Below, piece after piece: positions 19,099-27,697 of a DNA stretch of 63,604 nt. This stretch comes from Rubrivivax sp. (GTDB lineage Bacteria > Pseudomonadota > Gammaproteobacteria > Burkholderiales > Burkholderiaceae_C): NCBI GenBank assembly GCA_020248945.1, contig JADCGQ010000044.1, positions 1-63,604 of the forward strand. Reading direction: 5' to 3'. Numbering within the stretch: position 1 is the stretch's first letter; each line of letters begins with the position of its first letter. A program made the translations under genes and the position numbers. The notes beneath the pieces were generated by a model. The model had not been told where the DNA came from. It saw nothing but the letters and a program-made list of their open reading frames with translations, and searched no databases.

Positions 19099-19764
19099 CT
19101 ACCAGCGCGCCGGCAGCTTCTTCAGCAGCACGATGCGGCCGTCGCGCTGCTCGATGTAGCCGCCCACGGTGAGCGGCTTGAGCACGCGGCTGACCATCTC
19201 GCGCGAGGAGCCCACGCGCTCGGCGATGTCCTGCTGCGTGAGCCGTTCCGACACCACCAGCGCCCCGTCGGCCTCGGTCTGCGCGAGCGACTTCAGCAGC
19301 TTCGTGACGCGGCCGTACACATCGTCGAGCGCCAGGCTCTTGACGCGCTCGGTGCTGGCGCGCACCAGGCTGATGAGCTTGAGCACCAGGTGCAGCGCGA
19401 AGTCGGGCTGCGCGGCCAGGAACTGGCGCAACTCGGCGCCGGGCACGACCGCGCAGCGCGTGGGCTCCAGCGTCATGATGCTGGCCGAGCGCGGGCCGCC
19501 GTCGAGTGTCATCTCGCCGAAGTACTCACCCGGGCCCTGGGTGGAATAGATGACCTCGCGGCCGTCTTCGCTGGCGCCGTAGGCTTTGACGCGGCCCGAC
19601 AGGATGATGTAGAGCGCGTCGCTCTCGTCCTGCTCGGTCACGAGCACGGCGTTGGCGGCGAAGTTGCGCACCGTGGCACGCGCCGCGATGGCGTCCAGCA
19701 GGGGCCCGTCGAGCGGGCGGGGGGTGGGCGGGCACAGGCTCGACATGGGGCGCGATGGTGCCAC
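19099..19764 (-). CDS. Crp/Fnr-family transcriptional regulator
   Basis: A 221-residue regulator (or 215 if it starts at the internal MSSLCPPTP). A cNMP-binding domain with GEYFGEMTLDGGPRSASIM at residues 83-101 and a C-terminal helix-turn-helix, LTQQDIAERVGSSREMVSRV, make it Crp-like; the absence of N-terminal cysteines argues against an Fnr iron-sulfur sensor. It precedes the membrane cNMP-binding protein on the same strand, so both may answer to the same second messenger. Targets are unknown. Confidence 0.88.
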   Translation of the reverse strand: MAPSRPMSSLCPPTPRPLDGPLLDAIAARATVRNFAANAVLVTEQDESDALYIILSGRVKAYGASEDGREVIYSTQGPGEYFGEMTLDGGPRSASIMTLEPTRCAVVPGAELRQFLAAQPDFALHLVLKLISLVRASTERVKSLALDDVYGRVTKLLKSLAQTEADGALVVSERLTQQDIAERVGSSREMVSRVLKPLTVGGYIEQRDGRIVLLKKLPARW

Positions 19765-19820
19765 GTTCCCGCGCCGACTTGTGCGTGCTGCGGCTTTCGG
19801 GCCTCAGGCGGCGCCGGCGT

Positions 19821-20681
19821 TCAGGCCGGGTCCGGATCGCCCGCCAGGAAGCGCCGCAAGGCCATCGTGAAGGCCTCGGTGTGCTCGAAGTAGGGCATGG
19901 CGCCGCCTTCGTAGACCGTCCAGTGCCAGTTGGGCCGGGCCTCCAGGAACTGGCGGCCGCGGTAGTCGGTGAAGTCACCGCGCGTGCCGTGGCTGGCCCA
20001 GACCGGCAGCGCCAGGGCCTCGTACAGCGCCAGCACATCGGCACTGAAGAGGCCGGCCGACAGAAAGCGCAGCGGCGCGTGATGCGCTCCCGGCGCGCGG
20101 GCGGCGGCCACGGCCTCGGCCCACATCGTCTCGTCGATGGTGTCGCTGCCCCAGGTGCGGCGCAAAAAGTAGCGCACCACGCCGGGCTTCGTGAGCAGGC
20201 GGAAAAGCCCTTCGCCCCACCAGGGCGCGGCCAGCACCGCGTGCAGGCCCGGCACCTCGCGCGTGGCGCCGGCGGGGCCACGGCGCGCCTGGGTGCCCAT
20301 CAGGCCCGTGGGGCTGACCAGCGCCAGGCGCGCGAACACCGCCGGCCGCTCCACCGCGGCGCGGGCCAGGAACTCGCAGCCCAGCGACAGCGCCAGCGCC
20401 GGCAACGGCTCGGCGCCGTGGCGGGCCTGGATGGCGCCGGCCACCGCGTGCAGCGCGTCGGTGTACAGGCGCGGCGAGTACGGCACGTCGGGCCGCGCGC
20501 TGGCGCCGAAGCCGGGCAGATCGGGTGTGTAGACGCTGTGGGTGGCCGTGAAGCGCTCGACCAGCGGCCGCATCTCGTGCGCGCCGGCCGCGGCGTTGAT
20601 GCTGTGCACCAGCAGCAGCGGCGGACCCTTGCCGGCCATGTGGACACGCAAGCCGTCGAGGCTGAAGGAGGCAGGTGACAT
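19821..20681 (-). CDS. Alpha/beta-hydrolase
   Basis: A 286-residue alpha/beta-hydrolase-fold protein. LLLVHSINAAAGAHEMRPLV is the oxyanion-hole strand region, and the nucleophile elbow reads ALSLGCEF near residue 97, a variant of GxSxG with Ala at the first position. A cap region rich in Trp and Arg follows. A C-terminal His is in YFEHTEAF. Substrate unknown; carboxylesterase or C-C hydrolase are possible. Single gene between two unrelated genes. Confidence 0.82.
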   Translation of the reverse strand: MSPASFSLDGLRVHMAGKGPPLLLVHSINAAAGAHEMRPLVERFTATHSVYTPDLPGFGASARPDVPYSPRLYTDALHAVAGAIQARHGAEPLPALALSLGCEFLARAAVERPAVFARLALVSPTGLMGTQARRGPAGATREVPGLHAVLAAPWWGEGLFRLLTKPGVVRYFLRRTWGSDTIDETMWAEAVAAARAPGAHHAPLRFLSAGLFSADVLALYEALALPVWASHGTRGDFTDYRGRQFLEARPNWHWTVYEGGAMPYFEHTEAFTMALRRFLAGDPDPA

Positions 20682-20721
20682 GGCCCGATGCTACGCACCC
20701 TGGCCGGGCGCCATCAGACCC

Positions 20722-21960
20722 TCAGCCGCGCAGCACCTTGGGCACCGGGTTCGGCCGCAGCCGGAAGGCATCGGGCATGCCCGAGCCCAGCAGCGGACGC
20801 AGGTACAGGCGGAAGGCGTCGGTCACGTCGGTGCCGCTGGCGCTGAGGAAGGCGTCTTCCATCGTGCGCGTCTTGCCGGCCACCGCCTCCAGCGGCAGCA
20901 GCGTGTAGTCGGCGCTGTAGAAGCCGTTGCGCTGGATGGCCACCGAGCCGTCGCGCAAGCTGCCCTCGAAGCCCCACATCGCGTACTGCACCGCCTTCTC
21001 GCCGACCTCGCGTGCCTCGCGGGCGTCGACGTCGGAGACGCAGCCGACGAAGCTGCGCTGCAGGTAGCCGAAGGTGTCGCCGCGGATGCGCTTGATCTTC
21101 AGCTTGCTGCGCACCTCTTCGCACAGCAGGTCGGCCAGCGCGCCGCTGCCGGAGAGCTGCACGTTGCCGTGGGCGTCGCGTTCCAGGTCGCCCTTGGAGC
21201 CTTGGGCCAGGCGCGCCAGGATGGGCGTGCCGGCGGCGTCGTGGATGCCCTCGCTCACCGCCACCACGCAGCGGCCGAAGCGCTCGTAGGTGGCCTTCAC
21301 GTCGGCCAGGAAGCGCTCGATCTCGAACACGCGCTCGGGCACGTAGATGAGGTGAGGGCCGTCGTCGGCGAACTTCTTGCCCAGGGCGCTGGCGGCCGTC
21401 AGGAAGCCGGCGTGGCGGCCCATCACGACGCCGATGTACACGCCCGGCAGCGCGGCGTTGTCGAGGTTGGCGCCGGCAAAGGCCTGGGCCACGAAACGCG
21501 CCGCGCTCGGGAAGCCCGGCGTGTGGTCGTTCAGCACCAGGTCGTTGTCGATGGTCTTCGGGATGTGGATGCAGCGCAGCGGGTAGCCCGCGGCCTTGGC
21601 CTCTTCGGCGACGATGCGCACGGTCTCGGAGCTGTCGTTGCCGCCGATGTTGAAGAAGTGCTCGATGCGGTGCGCCTGCAGCACCTTGAACATCTCGCGG
21701 CAGTAGGCCAGGTCGGGCTTGTCGCGCGTGCTGCCCAGCGCCGCCGCCGGCGTGGCGGCCACGAGCTCGAGGTTGTGGCTGGTTTCCTGCGTCAGGTCGA
21801 CGAAGTCCTCGTCGACGATGCCGCGCACGCCGTGGCGCGCGCCGTACACGCGCGTGATGCCGGCGTGGCGCCGAGCCTCGAGCACGACACCGACGAGGCT
21901 CTGGTTGATGACCGCCGTGGGGCCGCCGCCCTGGGCGACGAGGATCTTGCCGGACTGCAT
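20722..21960 (-). CDS. pfp: 6-phosphofructokinase, pyrophosphate-dependent type
   Basis: This enzyme phosphorylates fructose 6-phosphate to fructose 1,6-bisphosphate. The 412-residue chain is longer than ATP-type bacterial PfkA (about 320). Two signatures suggest pyrophosphate as donor: GGNDSS near residue 105, where the ATP enzyme has GGDGS, and PKTIDND near residue 135, where the ATP enzyme has PGTIDND. MGRHAGFLTAASALG near residue 180 is the substrate-binding loop. As the pyrophosphate reaction is reversible, it may serve glycolysis or gluconeogenesis. It is followed by no related gene. Confidence 0.88.
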   Translation of the reverse strand: MQSGKILVAQGGGPTAVINQSLVGVVLEARRHAGITRVYGARHGVRGIVDEDFVDLTQETSHNLELVAATPAAALGSTRDKPDLAYCREMFKVLQAHRIEHFFNIGGNDSSETVRIVAEEAKAAGYPLRCIHIPKTIDNDLVLNDHTPGFPSAARFVAQAFAGANLDNAALPGVYIGVVMGRHAGFLTAASALGKKFADDGPHLIYVPERVFEIERFLADVKATYERFGRCVVAVSEGIHDAAGTPILARLAQGSKGDLERDAHGNVQLSGSGALADLLCEEVRSKLKIKRIRGDTFGYLQRSFVGCVSDVDAREAREVGEKAVQYAMWGFEGSLRDGSVAIQRNGFYSADYTLLPLEAVAGKTRTMEDAFLSASGTDVTDAFRLYLRPLLGSGMPDAFRLRPNPVPKVLRG

Positions 21961-21974
21961 GAGCGGCTCCTTCT

Positions 21975-22508
21975 TCAGTACTTGAACACCAGCCCGAGGC
22001 GGATGTTCTGCACGCTGTCGCGACTCTTCACCTGCCCGGCACTGCTGAACGGGCCGCTCTCGAAGCGGATCTTGCCGAACCAGCCGTCGACCGTGAAGGC
22101 CAGCTCCGGCGAGGCCGCGAAGTGCAGGCCGACGAAGCCGGCGACGATCTCGGAGGTGTCGAACAGGTCGGTCGTACCGCCGTACTCCAGGCCCACTTGC
22201 GGGCTCAGGCTGGGCAGGCTGTGCAGCGCCGCAAAGCGCTTGCGGATGCGCAGCACGGCATAGGCCCCGTCGCCTTCGCTCAGCCGCTCCATGCGGCCGT
22301 AGCCGAGCGTGCCGCCCAGACTCCAGCCGTTGCCGAAGTCGCGGTCGTAGGCCAGGCCGCGGTTGCGGCGGTCGTCGCTGGCCAGCACGTCGGGGGTCCA
22401 GTGCAGGCCGATCTCGTTGCGGCGTTCCTGGGCGTGGGCGTTCAGCGGGCCGAGCAAGGCCAGCAGCACGGCGGCAAGGGCCGGCAGGCGCAGCGGGGGC
22501 TTGGTCAT
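21975..22508 (-). CDS. Small outer-membrane beta-barrel protein
   Basis: A 177-residue protein with a signal peptide (ALAAVLLALLGPLNAHA) and alternating hydrophobic strands. It ends in IRLGLVFKY, the terminal aromatic expected for outer-membrane insertion by the Bam complex. The size suggests an eight-stranded OmpA/OmpW-like barrel or an acyloxyacyl/PagL-like barrel; motifs for a specific enzyme are not clear. Encoded just upstream (same strand) of the phosphofructokinase. Confidence 0.72.
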   Translation of the reverse strand: MTKPPLRLPALAAVLLALLGPLNAHAQERRNEIGLHWTPDVLASDDRRNRGLAYDRDFGNGWSLGGTLGYGRMERLSEGDGAYAVLRIRKRFAALHSLPSLSPQVGLEYGGTTDLFDTSEIVAGFVGLHFAASPELAFTVDGWFGKIRFESGPFSSAGQVKSRDSVQNIRLGLVFKY

Positions 22509-22567
22509 GGGCAGATCCTGTGGAGGCGGCGAGTGACGGGCGGAAGTGTGTGCCAGATGCCCGGCGG

Positions 22568-23794
22568 CTAGAACGAGATCACCTGCAGCCGGTGCCCGCG
22601 CGCCAGCAGCCGTGCCTGCGCCTGCTGGGCCTCGGTGCGGCCGGCGTAGGGCCAGGCGACGACGCGGAAGTCGTCACCAGTGGGCAGCACGTCGACCCGC
22701 TTGACCGTGCTGCCGGGCACCACGAGCAGGGCGGTCAGCGCCTCGGCGATCTGCTGGCTTTCGGCGCGCGTGCGCAGCGCGGGTGTGGCGAGGGCAAACA
22801 CCGGCGCGCTGGCGGCGGCTGCCGGGGCGGCGGCCGTGGCCGCCGAGGGAGGAGCGTTGGGCACGGCGCCGGGCGCCGCCGATGCGGCCGATGCCGCCGC
22901 GGCGGCGGCTTGCCGGCGCCGCGCGTCGACGAAGCCGCCGATCGGCGGCAGATCGATCTTGCCCAGGCGCGGCTCGACGTCGATGGGGCGGCTGGCTGCT
23001 GGCAAGGCAGGCGAAACGGGCGAAACGGGTGAAGCGGCCGATGCAGCGGCTGCCACCGCCGCCGTGGGCGCCGAAGCGGCGGCCGACGCCACCGCCGACG
23101 CCACCGCCGACGCGACGGCCGCCGCGGAAGCCGGTGCCGCCATCGACGCCACTGCTGCCGCGGGCTGAACCACCGCGCCCGGCAGCACCGCCACCGGCGC
23201 CGGCCCGTCGTCGCGACCGCCTCCCAGCACCATCGCCAGCACCAGCGCCACGGCCGCGCCGCCCAGCGCCGCCAGCGCGCCCACCCGCGGCAGGCTCCAC
23301 AGGCGCCGCCCGAGCACCGGCGCGCCGGGCACTGGGCCCAGCAGCACGCGCGTGCGGGCGCTGCCGGCGCGCAGCTCGGCCGTCAGCAGCCAGCGCCAGG
23401 CCAGGCCGCTGCTGCCCACCTGCGACGGCACACGCCGCACCGGGGCGCCACCGGGCTCATGCGGGCGCTCGATGCCGTGGCGGGCGCCGAACACGGCCAC
23501 CTCGGCTGGGCTCAGCGGCGGGATGAAGTCGTCACGGAAGGCCGCCTGCAGCGGCGTACCGGGTGCCGGCGCAGGGGCGCCCGTTGCCTCGCGGGCACGC
23601 GCCATGGCCCGCTCACGCAGCGAGCCCCCGCCACCCGCGGCGGGCTCGGGCGGTGCCGCGGCGAGGTCGAGGAAGGGCAGCGCCACATGGCCGACCGAAA
23701 ACACGTCGGCCGCGCGCAGCCGCCGCGCCAGCGGGTGGCGGTTGTGCCAGGCCACCACACGGGCGGCGATGTCGGCGGCAGAAAGGTCGTTCAT
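22568..23794 (-). CDS. Single-pass membrane protein with Ala-rich linker and SPOR-like C-terminus
   Basis: A 408-residue hypothetical protein. The first 165 residues are cytosolic. A transmembrane segment follows (ALAALGGAAVALVLAMVLGG), then a long Ala/Ser/Pro-rich periplasmic linker to about residue 335. The C-terminus (VDVLPTGDDFRVVAWPYAGR, then EAQQAQARLLARGHRLQVI) resembles a SPOR-type peptidoglycan-binding fold. The linker contains a triplicated AVAS unit from a 12-base tandem repeat. Function unknown; cell-wall attachment is a reasonable guess. Confidence 0.7.
   Translation of the reverse strand: MNDLSAADIAARVVAWHNRHPLARRLRAADVFSVGHVALPFLDLAAAPPEPAAGGGGSLRERAMARAREATGAPAPAPGTPLQAAFRDDFIPPLSPAEVAVFGARHGIERPHEPGGAPVRRVPSQVGSSGLAWRWLLTAELRAGSARTRVLLGPVPGAPVLGRRLWSLPRVGALAALGGAAVALVLAMVLGGGRDDGPAPVAVLPGAVVQPAAAVASMAAPASAAAVASAVASAVASAAASAPTAAVAAAASAASPVSPVSPALPAASRPIDVEPRLGKIDLPPIGGFVDARRRQAAAAAASAASAAPGAVPNAPPSAATAAAPAAAASAPVFALATPALRTRAESQQIAEALTALLVVPGSTVKRVDVLPTGDDFRVVAWPYAGRTEAQQAQARLLARGHRLQVISF
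23082..23117. repeat. 12-base tandem repeat, three copies, inside a coding linker
   Basis: Two perfect copies of gccgacgccacc are followed by a third with two changes. Translated on the minus strand they give repeated AVAS units in the Ala-rich linker of the SPOR-like protein. In-frame 12-base units can change number by slippage without breaking the gene. Confidence 0.85.
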
Positions 23795-23829
23795 CTAGGC
23801 GCCATTGTCGGCGCCCTTGGGCGCGGGCT

Positions 23830-25455
23830 TCAGGCCCGCGCGCCGCCCGGCTGCAGGCGGAAGGCCGACACCGCCTGCACCAGCTGCTGGGCTTGCCCGC
23901 GCAGGCTCTCGGCCGCGGCTGCGCTCTCTTCCACCAGAGCGGCGTTCTGTTGGGTGACCTGGTCCATCTGCGACACCGCGTCTCCGACCTGCCCGATGCC
24001 CTGGGCCTGTTCGTTGGTGGCCGAGCTGATCTCGCTGACGATGTCGCTGACGCGGCGGATCGCCTCCACCGCCTCGTTCATCGTGCCGCCGGCCCGTTCG
24101 ACCAGCACGTTGCCCTGCTCGACGCGCTCGACGCTGTCGGTGATGAGCGACTTGATCTCGCGCGCCGCCTCGGCGCTGCGCTGCGCCAGCGTGCGCACCT
24201 CGCCGGCCACGACCGCGAAGCCGCGGCCCTGCTCGCCGGCCCGGGCCGCCTCGACGGCGGCGTTGAGCGCCAGGATGTTGGTCTGGAAGGCGATGCCGTC
24301 GATGGTGCCGATGATGTCGGCGATGCGCCGGCTGGCATCGTGGATGCCCTTCATGGTGCCCACCACCTCGGCCACGACTTCGCCGCCCTTCTGGGCCACG
24401 GTGCTGGCCGAGCGCGCCAACTGGTCGGCCTGGCGCGCGCTGTCGGCGTTGTGGCGCACCGTCGTGCCCAGCTGCTCCATGGTGGCGGCGGTCTGCTGCA
24501 GGGCGCTGGCCTGCTGCTCGGTGCGCCTGGACAGATCGGTGTTGCCCTGCGCGATCTGCGAGCTGGCCGTGGCCACGCTCTCGGCGTTGCCTCGCACACT
24601 GCCGACCACGTTCGTGAGCTGGCGCTGCATGGCCGCCATCGTCTGCAGCAGCTGGCCGAGCTCGTCGCTGCCGCGCTGCGGCACGGGGTGGGTGAGGTTG
24701 CCCTCGCGGATGGCACCGGCCACCGCGACGGCATCGTGGACGGCCGCCAGCATGCGGCGGCTGAACACCAGCGCCAGGCCCGAGACCGCGCCCACCGCCA
24801 GCAGCGTGAGCACCACCAGCATGACGGTGCTGGTGGCGGCCCGGCCCTCGGCGGCCCTCACGTCGGCGGCGATGACGGTGCTGATGGACTCCGTGAAGGC
24901 GGTGATGGCTCTCTCGGTGGCCACCGCGGCGGCCTCCACGCGCGCCTCGGCCTGATCGGCCTCGGCCACGCGGCCCGCTGCGCGGTGGCCCACGGCCTCG
25001 CGGGCCTGCTGTTCGAAGCGGGTCTGCAGCTGGTCCAGTTCGGCCAGCTTCGTGGCCAGGCCGCGGTAGGAGGCCACCACCTCGGCGTCGGGGCTGTCGG
25101 CGGCGGCGTCGAGCAGCTTGCGCAGCTCGTCGTAGTGCACCGTGGAGGCATCGGCCAGGCGGTCGAACTCGCGCAGCAGGCCTTCCAGGGTGCTCTTGGC
25201 CGCGGCGTCGCCGCCGGCCGCGGCCGCGGCGACCCGCTGGGCCTTCTGGAACTCAACCTGCTGGTCCATCAATTCGCCATCGATGGCCGCCACGCCGGCC
25301 TTCATGGGCATGTCTTCCAGCGCCAGGTCGCGGAACTCGGCCAGCGCCGTCTGCTGGTTCGTGTAGGCCAGGCCGGCCACGGCCAACAGGCCGGCCAGCG
25401 GCAGCAGGGCGAGCAGCAGGAACTTGCGTGCAATGGGCAGGCGATCGATGAACAT
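23830..25455 (-). CDS. Methyl-accepting chemotaxis protein
   Basis: A 541-residue transducer that signals to CheA/CheW. Start [12 protein letters not shown] with a GGAAAG site just upstream. The first membrane segment is [19 protein letters not shown]; a periplasmic helical sensor runs to about residue 190; the second membrane segment is [21 protein letters not shown]; then a HAMP domain and the signalling domain. Its conserved tip is [20 protein letters not shown]. No CheR-tethering pentapeptide ends the protein. Ligand unknown. It stands alone; no other chemotaxis gene is in the window. Confidence 0.93.
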   Translation of the reverse strand: MFIDRLPIARKFLLLALLPLAGLLAVAGLAYTNQQTALAEFRDLALEDMPMKAGVAAIDGELMDQQVEFQKAQRVAAAAAGGDAAAKSTLEGLLREFDRLADASTVHYDELRKLLDAAADSPDAEVVASYRGLATKLAELDQLQTRFEQQAREAVGHRAAGRVAEADQAEARVEAAAVATERAITAFTESISTVIAADVRAAEGRAATSTVMLVVLTLLAVGAVSGLALVFSRRMLAAVHDAVAVAGAIREGNLTHPVPQRGSDELGQLLQTMAAMQRQLTNVVGSVRGNAESVATASSQIAQGNTDLSRRTEQQASALQQTAATMEQLGTTVRHNADSARQADQLARSASTVAQKGGEVVAEVVGTMKGIHDASRRIADIIGTIDGIAFQTNILALNAAVEAARAGEQGRGFAVVAGEVRTLAQRSAEAAREIKSLITDSVERVEQGNVLVERAGGTMNEAVEAIRRVSDIVSEISSATNEQAQGIGQVGDAVSQMDQVTQQNAALVEESAAAAESLRGQAQQLVQAVSAFRLQPGGARA

Positions 25456-25656
25456 CGTTTTTCTTTCCATCCAGTGAACCAGGCGCCAGCAAGCACGGCT
25501 GACGGAGCAGCGTCCAGTTTCGGCATGTTCCTGTCGGCATGAAGCGCGGAAGTGACGAGGATTCCTGGCGCTGCCCGTGCGTTGGCACCGCGCCGGGCTC
25601 GAGGAAAGGCCGGCCCTTGCCGATACCCCGGGTCTGTCTTCTGCGCAGACGCCTTC

Positions 25657-26403
25657 ATGCCCATCACTCCCTCCTTGAGGCCCGCGTGCGCGCCGGCCGC
25701 CTCGCAGTGCCCGCCCGCCTGGCTGGCGGCTCTGGTGCTGAGCTGCGCCGTGCCGGCGGCCCTGGCCGGCCGGCCCCTGCAGACCGAGGACGCCGGCATC
25801 CTGGCGCGCGGCGATTGCGAGCTCGAGGCCGTGCTCGCGCAAGGCGGCAGCGGCCCCGAGCGCGTGCGAGGCCAGGGCCTGGGCCTCGGCTGTGGCCTGG
25901 CGCGGGGCCTGCAGGCGGGCGTGGCGGTCGCCGCGGCCAAGGCCGAGGGCACCCGCGGCCGCGCGGCGGGCCTGGGCGCCAAGTGGCTGCTCGCCGGCGC
26001 TGCCGAAGACGGCCCGCGCCTGGCGCTCACGGCGGCGGCCGAGTGGCTGCGCGAGCCTGGTCTGGGCTGGCAGTCGGCCGGCGCGGGCCTGGGCCTGGTG
26101 GCCAGTGTGCCGGCAGGCCTGGGCACCGTGCACCTGGCGTTGGGCCATGGTCGCGACCGCCTCGGCCGCCTCGACACCACCTCGTGGGGCCTGGCCTGGG
26201 AGGCCGACGAGCGGCCCCTGGGCGGCCTGGCCTGGGCGCCGATGGCCGAGCTGGTGGGCGACGACCGCGACGGCGCCGCCTTCAACCTGGGCCTGCGGCT
26301 CACCGCGGTGGCCGACCGGCTGTGGCTCGATGCCTCCTGGGGCCGCGCCTTCAGCGGCAGCCGCGAGCGCGTGCTGACGCTCGGCGCGAAGTGGGCTTTC
26401 TGA
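25657..26403 (+). CDS. Probable outer-membrane barrel protein
   Basis: A 248-residue protein with an N-terminal export segment ([19 protein letters not shown]) followed by [20 protein letters not shown], then many short alternating strands and a terminal LTLGAKWAF ending in Phe, as for outer-membrane barrels. I start it at MPITPSLRP because the upstream in-frame residues look unlike protein. Cysteines early in the mature region could form a disulfide. Substrate and partner unknown. It is convergent with the MFS gene. Confidence 0.72.
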   Translation: MPITPSLRPACAPAASQCPPAWLAALVLSCAVPAALAGRPLQTEDAGILARGDCELEAVLAQGGSGPERVRGQGLGLGCGLARGLQAGVAVAAAKAEGTRGRAAGLGAKWLLAGAAEDGPRLALTAAAEWLREPGLGWQSAGAGLGLVASVPAGLGTVHLALGHGRDRLGRLDTTSWGLAWEADERPLGGLAWAPMAELVGDDRDGAAFNLGLRLTAVADRLWLDASWGRAFSGSRERVLTLGAKWAF

Positions 26404-26421
26404 TGCCGAAGGCGCGGCGCC

Positions 26422-27618
26422 TCAGGGCCGCGGCGCAGGCAGCCTCAGCAGCATCAGCAGCAGCAACGCGGCGGCGCTGAGCCCGGCCGTCAGGACCAGG
26501 GCCGCGAGGCCGTGGTGCTCGAGCACCCAGCCGAGCACGAAGGGGCTGGCTGCGCCCACCAGCCGGCCCGGCAGCGCGATCCAGCCCTGGCGCGCGCCGT
26601 AGCCCGCCGCACCGAACAAGGCCAGCGGCAGGGTGCCGCGCACGATGGTCAGCAGCCCGTTGCCCAGGCCGTGCAGCACCACGAAGGGCAGCGCGCCGGC
26701 CGGGCCCAGCGCGACGGCGGCCAGCGCGGCCGTGGGGTGGCCCAGCGCCGCCAGCCGCGCGGCCAGCAGCGGCGAGAAGCGGCTCAGCACCTGCAGCTCG
26801 AGCAGCCGCGCCGCCACCTGCGCAGGCCCGGCCAGGGCCGCCACCGCCACGGCGCCGGCCAGCGGCACGCCCATCGCCATCACCAGCGCCGGCAGGTGCG
26901 TGGCCACGCTGGTGCTGACGAAGCCCAGGCACACGAACAGCAGCGCCACCAGCACGAGCCGGCGGGTGTCGGGGGCGGGTTGCTCGGTGGCGACAGCCGG
27001 CTCGGCCGCGGTGCCTTCGGGCAACGCCGGCACCGGCTCCAGCCGCGGCGCCCGCGGCAGGCTCAGGATCAGCGGCAGCGCCACCAGCGTGTGCAGCGCA
27101 ATCCAGCCGGCACAGGCGCCGCGCCAGCCCCACTGCGCCTCCATCCACGCCGTCAGCGGCCAGCCCACCGTGCTGGCGAAGCCGGCGATCAGCGTGATGC
27201 CGCTGATCGAGCGCCGCGCCGCCGGGCCGTACAGCCGCACCAGTGCCGCGAAGGCCGCGTCGTACAGGCCGCAGCCCATCGCCAGGCCCAGCAGCGCCCA
27301 GGCCAAGATCAGTGACCACAGGCCCTGCGCCAGCGCCAGCGCCCCCAGACCGGTGACGAAAAGCGCCCAGGCGCCGACCAGCATCGAGCGGCCGTCGCCC
27401 TGATCGATGCGCCGCCCGGCCCAGGGGCTGACGAGTGCGCCGATCACCAGCGCCGCCGACAGCGCGGCAAACACGGTGGGTGGCGTGATGCCGAGGTCGC
27501 GCGCCATCGGCGCGGCCAGCAGCGTGGGCAGGTAGAAGGACGAGGCCCAGGCCACCGTCTGAGCGGTGCCCAGGGCCAGCACCACGCTGCGCGGCGAGCG
27601 TGTCGGGGGCGGGCTCAT
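26422..27618 (-). CDS. MFS transporter
   Basis: A 398-residue major facilitator carrier with about twelve hydrophobic segments. The loop 2-3 motif is SPWAGRRIDQGDGRSMLVGA, a recognisable GxxxDRxGRR variant. A charged central loop (RAPRLEPVPALPEGTAAEP) separates the two halves. Start MSPPPTRSPRSVV. Substrate unknown. It is divergent from the radical SAM gene with only 79 bases between. Confidence 0.88.
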   Translation of the reverse strand: MSPPPTRSPRSVVLALGTAQTVAWASSFYLPTLLAAPMARDLGITPPTVFAALSAALVIGALVSPWAGRRIDQGDGRSMLVGAWALFVTGLGALALAQGLWSLILAWALLGLAMGCGLYDAAFAALVRLYGPAARRSISGITLIAGFASTVGWPLTAWMEAQWGWRGACAGWIALHTLVALPLILSLPRAPRLEPVPALPEGTAAEPAVATEQPAPDTRRLVLVALLFVCLGFVSTSVATHLPALVMAMGVPLAGAVAVAALAGPAQVAARLLELQVLSRFSPLLAARLAALGHPTAALAAVALGPAGALPFVVLHGLGNGLLTIVRGTLPLALFGAAGYGARQGWIALPGRLVGAASPFVLGWVLEHHGLAALVLTAGLSAAALLLLMLLRLPAPRP

Positions 27619-27697
27619 CGGCCGGCAGTGTCGCACCGCCCCGCGGGCCGCCCGGCTGCCGCGGCACGGGCACGGGGGGGCCGACGACAATGGTGCG

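Noticed and set aside
25456..25656. A flagellar sigma-28 promoter upstream of the chemotaxis receptor
   Set aside because: GCCGACAG and GCCGAAAC occur, but no matching -35 (TAAAG or TCAAG) lies at the needed distance.
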